Position numbers and translations under genes: made by a program. A stretch of DNA of 48,040 nucleotides from positions 1 to 48,040 of the forward strand of contig NZ_JACHXM010000028.1 of the NCBI RefSeq assembly GCF_014192055.1. The letters run 5' to 3'. Below, in pieces: positions 24,607 through 32,011 of the stretch. Below the pieces are notes generated by a model. It saw nothing but the letters and a program-made list of their open reading frames with translations, was not told the origin of the DNA and made no database searches. Positions within the stretch are counted from its first letter, which is position 1; each line of letters opens with the position of its first letter. The DNA is from Halomonas organivorans (lineage in GTDB: Bacteria > Pseudomonadota > Gammaproteobacteria > Pseudomonadales > Halomonadaceae).

Positions 24607-25988
24607 TGGCGGCCGAGCGAGAGGATAGCCAAGCAGGGAAACTTCCGAGCATCGACATCACGCCGGACTCTCAACCCCTGGAAGGAGAGGCCGTCGAGAA
24701 GCTGCCCACCAGCGACAAGAAGGTCAGGCGCTGGGGGCTGGTGATCCTGCTGGTGGCATTTGGGGGCTTCGGAACCTGGGCGCTGACTGCCAAGCTCGCT
24801 GTCGCCGTGGTGGCGCCGGGCAGTGTCTCCATCGAATCGTTCAAGCGCACCGTGCAGCATCTCGAAGGCGGTATCGTTCGTGACATCCTGGTGAAGGATG
24901 GGGACCATGTCGAGGCGGGGGATGCGCTTGTCATCCTGAGCGACACCCAGGCGCGTGCTCAACTGGACATCGCCCGTGCCCAGTACCTCATCAATCGTGC
25001 CATGGAAGTGCGCCTGCTCGCCGAGCAGGGGGAGGCCGATAGCCTGAGCTTTCCCGAGGAGTTGACCGGCAGCGACCTGGAGCGCGTGCAGGAAGTGTTG
25101 GCGGTACAGCGCAGCTTGTTCGTGTCACGCCGGGAGTCGCTCAACAGTACCTTGGCGTCGCTGGATGAGCAGGCCAACCAGATGCGTGATCAGATCGATG
25201 GGCTCGAGGCCCAGATCTCGGTGAATCTCAGGCGTATCGCCTCGCTGCGCTCCGAAGCGGAGGATTTTCGCTCCCTGTTCCGTGAGGGACTGGGCGACAA
25301 TCAGCGCCTGCGGGAGCTCGAGCGACAAATCCTCGAATACGAAGGTCAGGTGGCTCGCTCCAGGTCAGAGGTCGCGCGCTTGAAGTCGCAGATCAGCGAG
25401 AATCAGGTCCAGAAGGAGGTGCGTCGCCAGGAGTATCAGTCCGAGGTTGGCGAGCAGTTGCGCAACGCCCAGGCCAAGATTGCGGAATCCGAAGAGCGGA
25501 TTACCTCGCTGACCGACCAGGTGAATCGGACGACGGTGACCGCACCGGTGTCCGGGACGGTGGTTGGCCTCAAGGTGCACTCCCAGGGGGCTGTCATCCG
25601 CTCGGGGGATCCGATCATGGATGTCGTTCCCAGCGGGGATGGCTTTGTCGTCGAGGTCAGGATACCGAATCGCGATATCGATCATATCTTCATCGGGCAG
25701 CCTGCCGACATACGTTTCTCGGCTTTCAATCAGCGCTTGACCGACGAGATCTCGGGGGAAGTCACCTATATCAGCGCTGACAGCTTCGAGGACGAGGCCA
25801 CGGGCCAGCAGTACTACAAGGGGCGGGTCAAGGTGACGGAAGAAGGGCGGAAGGACATGACCGAGCAGATGAAACTGCTGTCGGGAATGCCCGCCGAAGT
25901 CATGATTCGTACCGGTGACCGGACCTTTGCGAGCTACATTGCCAAGCCCATCAGTGACATGCTTGCCAGGGCGATGCGAGAGGAGTAA
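24606..25988 (+). CDS. HlyD-family periplasmic adaptor of the T1SS
   Basis: The membrane fusion protein that links the ABC transporter to the outer-membrane channel. The 460-aa protein has a cytoplasmic N-tail (1-40) and one membrane helix (about 43-62, WGLVILLVAFGGFGTWAL). A lipoyl half-motif follows (TVQHLEGGIVRDILVKDGD). Long coiled-coil segments (about 115-295) lead to the second half-motif (VTAPVSGTVVGLKVHSQGAV) and a beta-barrel end with a conserved PAEVMIRTGDRT. The start codon overlaps the ABC gene stop (TAATG). The TolC-type gene begins 4 nt after the stop. Confidence 0.95.
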   Translation: MAAEREDSQAGKLPSIDITPDSQPLEGEAVEKLPTSDKKVRRWGLVILLVAFGGFGTWALTAKLAVAVVAPGSVSIESFKRTVQHLEGGIVRDILVKDGDHVEAGDALVILSDTQARAQLDIARAQYLINRAMEVRLLAEQGEADSLSFPEELTGSDLERVQEVLAVQRSLFVSRRESLNSTLASLDEQANQMRDQIDGLEAQISVNLRRIASLRSEAEDFRSLFREGLGDNQRLRELERQILEYEGQVARSRSEVARLKSQISENQVQKEVRRQEYQSEVGEQLRNAQAKIAESEERITSLTDQVNRTTVTAPVSGTVVGLKVHSQGAVIRSGDPIMDVVPSGDGFVVEVRIPNRDIDHIFIGQPADIRFSAFNQRLTDEISGEVTYISADSFEDEATGQQYYKGRVKVTEEGRKDMTEQMKLLSGMPAEVMIRTGDRTFASYIAKPISDMLARAMREE

Positions 25989-25992
25989 GGAC

Positions 25993-27489
25993 ATGCGCAG
26001 GATGGCGCACTCGAGAAGGAGATGGCCGAGCGGACGCTGGTCGACGGCATGTGGACTGTCGGTGATGGGCGTGACGTTCTCTACCTTGCTGTGGGCAGCT
26101 GACGAGCCGATGGAAGTGCCATTCCAGGATCAGCTTACGCAGCAGGCGCCGGTATCATCGGTTGTCGATCTGCCGAGACTGCCTGAACTGTTCGTGCTTG
26201 CCCTGGAGAACGATAGCGATCTGGCGAGCCAGCGCTATGAGCTGCAGGCCACCGAGGAAGAAGTGGACAAGGCGTGGTCTCAGCTCAAACCACAGGTAAG
26301 CGCTTCCGGGGGGTATTCCTATCAGGAAAGCGATAATTACTACACGAACAATCCCGACTATGACCCCAGCAACGAGTTCAGGTCCAGCGATGACGAGGCT
26401 CGTTATGAAGGTCAAACGCGAGATGTCAATTGGCAGGTGAGCCTGAGCCAGCCACTGTTCAGCGTCGAACGCTGGCGAGGTGTCGACAAGGCCGAGAGCC
26501 AGGTCGAGGCGGCACGCCTTCAGGTGGCCGTTGGTGAAAACAAGCTGGCCATGTCGCTGGTTGAGGCCTATCTGAACGCTTTTCTTGCCTCGCGCAAGGT
26601 GGGGCTGCTCGAGGCCAAGCGCGAATCGCTGGCTCTGCAACACCGTCAGGCCTCTCGCTCCTACGAGCTGGGCGTTGGGGATCGTCTCAATGTGCTGGAG
26701 TCCCAGTCCCGTCTTGACCAGGCCGTGGCGGATCGCATTCAAGCCGAGAACGAGCTCGAGGATGCCCTTGGCGAGCTTGAGCGACTGACGGGGCAACGCC
26801 TGGCCTTCGGACAGTCGCTGGGAGACCTACGCTCGGTCGAGCTGGCCGAGGTGGCAGGCAACGTGGACGAGTGGCTGCCGCGTACCGCCGACAATCTCGA
26901 AGTGGTGTTGGCCAGTCGGCGGCTGGGGTTGGCCGAAGCGGACACAGACGTGCGTCGTGGAGGCTATTACCCTGAGGTGTCACTGAACCTCAGCTATTCG
27001 GATCGCGACTCGAACGACCCCTATCGAGTGAGCCAGGATGGGCGTGCCAGCGTTCAGCTCGAGCTTCCCATTTACCGCGGGGGCTATACGAGCGCCAACG
27101 TGCGACAGGGTGAGCTGTCATCGTTGGCTCGGGAGGCCTCCCTGACAAATGCCCGCCGATTGGCGCGCCAACAGGTAAGGGAAAGCCTGAGGAATATCGC
27201 CGGTAGCCGTCGCCAGCTCAACGCATTGGGGCGGTCCATTGATTCAAGTCGACTGTTTCTTGAAGCGGCGGAGAAAGGCGAACAGCTGGGACTGCGCGAC
27301 CTGGTCGACGTGCTGGATGCCAGGGCCGAGCTCTATGACTTGAGAATCCAGTACGTCGACACCGTGCGGGAGTACCTGCTCGAGCGCTTGAAGCTCGAAG
27401 TGGCCGTGGGTGACCTGGGGTCGGATGACCTCGTGCGCACCATGGTGACGTTGCAGGCAATGGCTCGGACATCCGAGCAAGATGGCTGA
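25993..27489 (+). CDS. TolC-family outer-membrane channel of the T1SS
   Basis: An outer-membrane efflux/secretion channel. The 498-aa protein begins with an unusually Arg-rich n-region, a hydrophobic core (LSVMGVTFSTLLWA) and a likely cleavage near AADEP. It then shows two outer-membrane-efflux repeats with long helices. Typical sites are VNWQVSLSQPLFS in the first half and VQLELPIYRGGYTSANVRQ with LGLRDLVDVLDARAELYD in the second. ATG 25993 has GGAGTAAGGA upstream. It is the third gene of a compact ABC-MFP-OMF set, so this is a complete dedicated system. A 63-bp gap separates it from the polysaccharide genes. Confidence 0.95.
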   Translation: MRRMAHSRRRWPSGRWSTACGLSVMGVTFSTLLWAADEPMEVPFQDQLTQQAPVSSVVDLPRLPELFVLALENDSDLASQRYELQATEEEVDKAWSQLKPQVSASGGYSYQESDNYYTNNPDYDPSNEFRSSDDEARYEGQTRDVNWQVSLSQPLFSVERWRGVDKAESQVEAARLQVAVGENKLAMSLVEAYLNAFLASRKVGLLEAKRESLALQHRQASRSYELGVGDRLNVLESQSRLDQAVADRIQAENELEDALGELERLTGQRLAFGQSLGDLRSVELAEVAGNVDEWLPRTADNLEVVLASRRLGLAEADTDVRRGGYYPEVSLNLSYSDRDSNDPYRVSQDGRASVQLELPIYRGGYTSANVRQGELSSLAREASLTNARRLARQQVRESLRNIAGSRRQLNALGRSIDSSRLFLEAAEKGEQLGLRDLVDVLDARAELYDLRIQYVDTVREYLLERLKLEVAVGDLGSDDLVRTMVTLQAMARTSEQDG

Positions 27490-27552
27490 TGTTTGCCGTA
27501 ACTCGTCGGTCGCCGTGTATCGGTATCGCGACCCGATAGACGAAGAGGCCGC

Positions 27553-28923
27553 ATGAGTACGACTTCCAGTGATTGGCTGCGACGCCTGATGCGCTGTTTC
27601 GATGCCGGCATCGCCATGCTCGTGGCGGCAGGGGTGTTGATCACGATGCCCGGTCTGGACGATGCCCAGGGCATCGAGTATTCGTTGCTGATCCTGGTGG
27701 GAGGTTTGCTGTTGCCTGCCTGCGGGGAGCTTCTAGGCCTCTACGAACCCTGGCGAGGGCGTAGCCTGTTCACCATGCTGGGGATCTATGCGTTCAGCTG
27801 TCTGCTGGCCATCGTGTTGCTCAGCGTCTTCCTCGTCATTACGCAGAGTTCGCCCATCTTCTCCCGTGGCTGGATGCTGGCGTCCTCACTGTCCGTGCTG
27901 GGACTGGGCTGCCTGCTGCGCGCCGGACTCTATGCCTATCTTCGCTCGCTGCGGGCCAGGGGCTACAACCTCAAGCGGGTTCTGGTCATCGGGCGAGCCG
28001 GAAATATAGAGCGAGTTCAGCGGCACCTCGCCGCATTGCCCTATATCGGCTATCGCATCAGCCACGTCGTGACCGACACGCCGGAAGGAGACATCCTGAG
28101 TCGCGTCAAGGAGCTGGTCGCGCAGAGCGTCTTTCGGCGGGACTACGATGAAATCTGGTTGACTTACCCTCTTACCGAAGGGGAGACCGTCAAGTCGATT
28201 GCCGGCGAGCTGTTCTCCGTGCCCGTGAATCTTCGCTACTTTCCGGATCTCTCCGATGTGCGGCTGCTTAATCACCGCGTTGCGAAAGTCGCGGACATGT
28301 ATTCCCTGGACCTCAATGTCAGCCCGCTCAACGGCCCGATGCGCTGGATCAAGGCGCTGGAGGATCGGCTTCTGGGGCTATTGATGTTCCTTCTCTTTCT
28401 CCCTGTGATGTTGATCATTGCCGCTTTAGTGCATTGGAAAATGGGCGCACCGATACTGTTCAAGCAGCATCGTCATGGCCTGGATGGGAAGCGTTTTCGC
28501 ATTTACAAGTTTCGCACAATGCGCCCCCATCACTCGGAGAAGGGAACGTGCCCGGCGGTTGATAGTGACCCTCGCATCACGCGTCTGGGGCAGTTCCTGC
28601 GCCAGACGAGTCTCGACGAATTGCCCCAGCTCTACAATGTGCTGCAAGGACGAATGTCGCTTGTGGGGCCGCGACCACATGCCATGGACCATAACGACCA
28701 CTACAAGGACGTGATCGAAGTCTATATGCAGCGGCACCGGGTCAAGCCGGGCATGACGGGATGGGCTCAAGTCAACGGACTGCGTGGCATCACCGAAGAT
28801 ATCGAGCTGATGCGGCGGCGAGTGGAATATGACCTTTATTATATTGATAATTGGTCGCTGGGTCTTGACTTCAAGATTCTTGCCATGACGCCGACGCGAG
28901 GGTTCATCAATCGGCAGCCATAG
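27553..28923 (+). CDS. Undecaprenyl-phosphate hexose-1-phosphate transferase (WcaJ family)
   Basis: A polyisoprenyl-phosphate hexose-1-phosphate transferase that starts polysaccharide synthesis by loading a sugar phosphate, usually glucose, on undecaprenyl phosphate. The 456-aa protein has about four to five N-terminal helices (10-125), a Rossmann-like middle domain (RVLVIGRAGNIERVQ) and a C-terminal catalytic domain. That domain contains the re-entrant helix (about 275-300), KFRTMRPHH, QTSLDELPQLYNVLQGRMSL, VGPRPHA and KPGMTGWAQVNGLRG. These mark it as full length. GAGG precedes the ATG. It is the first gene of the EPS/O-polysaccharide cluster. Confidence 0.95.
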   Translation: MSTTSSDWLRRLMRCFDAGIAMLVAAGVLITMPGLDDAQGIEYSLLILVGGLLLPACGELLGLYEPWRGRSLFTMLGIYAFSCLLAIVLLSVFLVITQSSPIFSRGWMLASSLSVLGLGCLLRAGLYAYLRSLRARGYNLKRVLVIGRAGNIERVQRHLAALPYIGYRISHVVTDTPEGDILSRVKELVAQSVFRRDYDEIWLTYPLTEGETVKSIAGELFSVPVNLRYFPDLSDVRLLNHRVAKVADMYSLDLNVSPLNGPMRWIKALEDRLLGLLMFLLFLPVMLIIAALVHWKMGAPILFKQHRHGLDGKRFRIYKFRTMRPHHSEKGTCPAVDSDPRITRLGQFLRQTSLDELPQLYNVLQGRMSLVGPRPHAMDHNDHYKDVIEVYMQRHRVKPGMTGWAQVNGLRGITEDIELMRRRVEYDLYYIDNWSLGLDFKILAMTPTRGFINRQP

Positions 28924-29132
28924 GTCCGTCATGGCCACCATGGTGACAAGCGGCGGAACCGCCAGGACAAGGGCGTATTCTGTGCGCTGTGGGCTGCTGC
29001 CATCTCTGGAGCTGAGGTGGTATCATTCTGCGCCATTCCGCCACATTACTTGCGGCACGTTCAGGGTCGCCGTGGGAATGCTGAGAACCAGGTGCAGAGA
29101 GCGCACGTATGACGCTCTGTCACGGAGGACGC

Positions 29133-30596
29133 ATGCTAAGGCCTGTCATTCTGTCCGGAGGCTCAGGGTCACGTCTCTGGCCAGTGTCTCGCGAACACTA
29201 CCCCAAACAGTTTCTAAAGCTGAATTCCGAGCGCCATAGCCTGCTGCAGGAAACTGTCTTGCGCCTGGCACATATCGAAGGCTGCGCCTCACCGTTGGTG
29301 GTCTGCAACGATGAGCACCGCTTCCTGGTCGCCGAGCAGCTGCAAACGGCTGGCGTGCCGGCCACGACTATCCTGCTGGAGCCCATCGGGCGAAATACCG
29401 CGCCGGCGCTGGCACTTGCCTGCATGACGGCCCTTGAGGACGACGATGACGCGAGCCTGCTGGTCATGCCGGCCGACCATGTCATCGACGACCATGTTGC
29501 GTTTGCCGAGGCCGTCGCGAAGGGAAGAGACCTCGTGTCACAAGGTCAACTCGTCACCTTTGGCATCGAGCCGTCTTCGCCGCACACCGGATATGGCTAT
29601 ATTCGCCGCGGGGCAGCGCTGGGGGCGGGCTTCCAGGTAGATGCCTTCGTCGAGAAGCCTGACAGCGAGCGTGCACGCACCTACCTGAATAGCGGAGACT
29701 ACCTCTGGAATAGCGGCATCTTCCTGATCGGGGCCCGCCACTATTTGCGAGAGCTGTCAGAGTATGCCCCCGACATTCTCGAGCACTGTCAAGCGGCCTA
29801 TGAGGGGCGCAGGGAAGATATGGACTTCCTGCGAATCGATCCGCGTCCTTTCACGGAATGTCGCAGTGAATCCATCGATTATGCGGTCATGGAACATACG
29901 CAGACGGCCGCCGTCGTGCCCATGGACCCCGGCTGGAGTGATATCGGTTCCTGGGATGCGATACACGATCTCAAGCGCCGCGGGGCCGGCGAGGACGGCA
30001 ATGCGGTTCATGGCGACGTACTGCTTCATGACTCGACGGGCAACCTCGTGCGTAGCGAGTCGCGCCTGGTAGCAGGCGTTGGCGTAAAGGACCTGGTCAT
30101 CGTGGAAACGGAAGATGCCGTTCTTGTGGCCAATCGTGAGCATGCCCAGGAGACCAAGCAGATCGTCAACGCTCTGAAGGAAGCGGGGCGCGCGGAGTTC
30201 CAGTCCCACCAGAGCGTCTATCGGCCATGGGGCCACTATCGTGCACTGGTTAGCTTTGAAGGTTTTCAGGTCAAGGAGATCGTGGTCAAGCCCGGTGGGA
30301 GACTCTCCCTGCAGATGCATCATCACCGAGCGGAGCATTGGGTGGTGGTCGCGGGCACGGCCAGGGTCACGCTGGGCGGTGGCCACGGTGACAGCGAGTC
30401 CATGAGAAGCTTCTTGCTCAGCGAGGATGAGTCGACCTATATCCCGCTCGGCACGGTGCACCGTCTCGAGAACCCCGGCTTGATCCCCTTGCGTTTGATC
30501 GAGGTACAGACCGGCGTTTATCTGGGGGAAGACGATATCGTCCGTTTCGATGATATCTATGGGCGGACGCCGACTGGCGTGTCTCATGACGGGTGA
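29133..30596 (+). CDS. manC: Mannose-1-phosphate guanylyltransferase / mannose-6-phosphate isomerase
   Basis: A bifunctional type II PMI/GMP enzyme that makes GDP-mannose, the donor for the downstream mannosyltransferases. The 487-aa protein has the pyrophosphorylase signature LSGGSGSRLWPVSREHYPKQ near the N-terminus, the sugar-binding FVEKP and a C-terminal cupin with QMHHHRAEHWVVVAGTARV. ATG 29133 has GGAGG 5 nt upstream, so I prefer it to the in-frame ATG at 29109. The 209-bp gap before it holds no convincing gene. A possible -10 (TATCAT 29021-29026) lacks a good -35. It overlaps the next gene by 11 bp. Confidence 0.96.
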   Translation: MLRPVILSGGSGSRLWPVSREHYPKQFLKLNSERHSLLQETVLRLAHIEGCASPLVVCNDEHRFLVAEQLQTAGVPATTILLEPIGRNTAPALALACMTALEDDDDASLLVMPADHVIDDHVAFAEAVAKGRDLVSQGQLVTFGIEPSSPHTGYGYIRRGAALGAGFQVDAFVEKPDSERARTYLNSGDYLWNSGIFLIGARHYLRELSEYAPDILEHCQAAYEGRREDMDFLRIDPRPFTECRSESIDYAVMEHTQTAAVVPMDPGWSDIGSWDAIHDLKRRGAGEDGNAVHGDVLLHDSTGNLVRSESRLVAGVGVKDLVIVETEDAVLVANREHAQETKQIVNALKEAGRAEFQSHQSVYRPWGHYRALVSFEGFQVKEIVVKPGGRLSLQMHHHRAEHWVVVAGTARVTLGGGHGDSESMRSFLLSEDESTYIPLGTVHRLENPGLIPLRLIEVQTGVYLGEDDIVRFDDIYGRTPTGVSHDG

Positions 30597-31752
30597 GGTC
30601 GACTCCTTGACCGCACTTCGATGCTGGGGGCAGGGGCGTCGTGTTGCGATCGTGCATGACTGGCTGGTGGTGCAGGGAGGGGCCGAGAAGGTGCTGGACG
30701 CGCTGCTTGAGGCCTTCCCTCAGGCAGAGATCTTCACTCTGGTGGATTTTCTGCCAGCAGGGCAGCGTGGGCGCATCGCCCGCCACAAGGTGAACACCGG
30801 CCTGATCCAACGCCTGCCGATGGCTCGCCGGCATTACCGCCATTATCTCCCCTGGATGCCCTATGCCATCGAGCAGTTCGACCTGAGTGAGTTCGATCTG
30901 ATCATCTCATCCAGTCACTGCGTGGCCAAGGGCGTCGTTACCCATCCCGGTCAGCGCCATGTCTGCTACTGCCATACCCCGATGCGCTACGCATGGGACA
31001 TGAAGGAGGCTTATCTGAATGATGCTTCCTTCCCTACTCCGCTCGAGTGGTACCTGAGACGGGTGCTCAAGCGGCTTCGCCAGTGGGATCACTTTACGGC
31101 CAGTCAGGTAGATCATTTCATCGCCAATTCCACCAATGTGGCGGGCCGTATTCGCAAATACTATCGTCGTGATGCCACCGTGATTCATCCGCCCGTGGAT
31201 CTCGAATCCATGTCCTGCCATGACGGGCCGCGTGATGATTACTACCTCGCGGCTTCACGGCTTGTGCCTTACAAGCGGCTGGACTTGATCGTTGAGGCGT
31301 TCCGCGCCGACGGTAAACGGCGTCTCAAGGTCGTCGGCGATGGGCCTGAGCGCAAGCGGCTCGAACGCCTTGCCGGTGGTGCCAGGAACATCGAACTGCT
31401 GGGCTTTCAGCCGAACGAGATGCTCAAGCACTTGATGGCCAATGCCAAGGGGTTCGTCTTTGCTGCCGATGAGGATTTCGGGATCCTGCCTCTTGAAGCC
31501 CAGGCCTGTGGCACGCCGGTGATAGCCTATGGACGGGGCGGTGCCCGCGAGACCGTGCTGGGCCTGGAACACGGGACGGCGGCCACCGGGGTGTTTTTCG
31601 ACGAACAGACGTGTGTCGCTCTCGGGGAGGCGCTCGAGCGTTTCGAGAGCAAAGCCTTCGATTCGTCAGCTTGTCGGGAGCAGGCGGATCGGTTTTCTCG
31701 ACAACGTTTCTGGTCGGGCTGGCTCGACCTGATGCATGAATTGGACCCTTGA
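30586..31752 (+). CDS. GT4 glycosyltransferase, WbaZ-like mannosyltransferase
   Basis: A 388-aa retaining GT-B enzyme. RVAIVHDWLVVQGGAEKVLD, EQFDLSEFDLIISSSHCVAK and VCYCHTPMRYAWDMKEAYL are hallmarks of the WbaZ-like GT4 group, whose Salmonella member is a GDP-mannose-using O-antigen mannosyltransferase. The donor-side motif EDFGILPLEAQACGTPVIAY has the normal EX7E. A mannose donor fits the upstream manC. It overlaps manC by 11 bp, so coupled translation is likely. The acceptor and linkage cannot be read from sequence. Confidence 0.92.
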   Translation: MTGEVDSLTALRCWGQGRRVAIVHDWLVVQGGAEKVLDALLEAFPQAEIFTLVDFLPAGQRGRIARHKVNTGLIQRLPMARRHYRHYLPWMPYAIEQFDLSEFDLIISSSHCVAKGVVTHPGQRHVCYCHTPMRYAWDMKEAYLNDASFPTPLEWYLRRVLKRLRQWDHFTASQVDHFIANSTNVAGRIRKYYRRDATVIHPPVDLESMSCHDGPRDDYYLAASRLVPYKRLDLIVEAFRADGKRRLKVVGDGPERKRLERLAGGARNIELLGFQPNEMLKHLMANAKGFVFAADEDFGILPLEAQACGTPVIAYGRGGARETVLGLEHGTAATGVFFDEQTCVALGEALERFESKAFDSSACREQADRFSRQRFWSGWLDLMHELDP

Positions 31753-31765
31753 AGGAGCCCGCCTC

Positions 31766-32011
31766 ATGAAACGGATGCTACGGCGGCTGATATCCCGCTT
31801 TCTGCATCGTCTTGAGCGTTCGCCGCGCATCAAACTGTGGGGAAGAAGAATTCTGGAGCGCTTGCCGCGGTTGCGTGGCCTGGTGATTCGGCTCATGCAT
31901 GGCGGCCCTCTGCTGGAGCGGCAACTGCCACCCAACGAGTTCGATACTCGCAGTGAGCCGCAGCAGCGCCTGATCGAGGATCTGCAGCATAGAGGGAGCC
32001 GGCAGCGATGA
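31766..32011 (+). CDS. Small basic hypothetical protein in the polysaccharide cluster
   Basis: An 81-aa, strongly basic protein (about one residue in five is Arg) with amphipathic, Leu/Arg-rich helices (MLRRLISRFLHRLERS, LPRLRGLVIRLM). A good ribosome site (GAAGGAG, 8 nt upstream) and a four-base ATGA overlap with the next glycosyltransferase support it as a real gene. Similar Arg/Leu helices occur as N- or C-terminal extensions of other glycosyltransferases. It may therefore be a split-off membrane-binding or docking piece for the 961-aa enzyme. No function is known to me. Confidence 0.75.
   Translation: MKRMLRRLISRFLHRLERSPRIKLWGRRILERLPRLRGLVIRLMHGGPLLERQLPPNEFDTRSEPQQRLIEDLQHRGSRQR

Noticed and set aside
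29109..29132. Upstream ATG of manC
   Set aside because: The downstream ATG at 29133 has a GGAGG at proper distance and matches the family N-terminus; the earlier one has no ribosome site.
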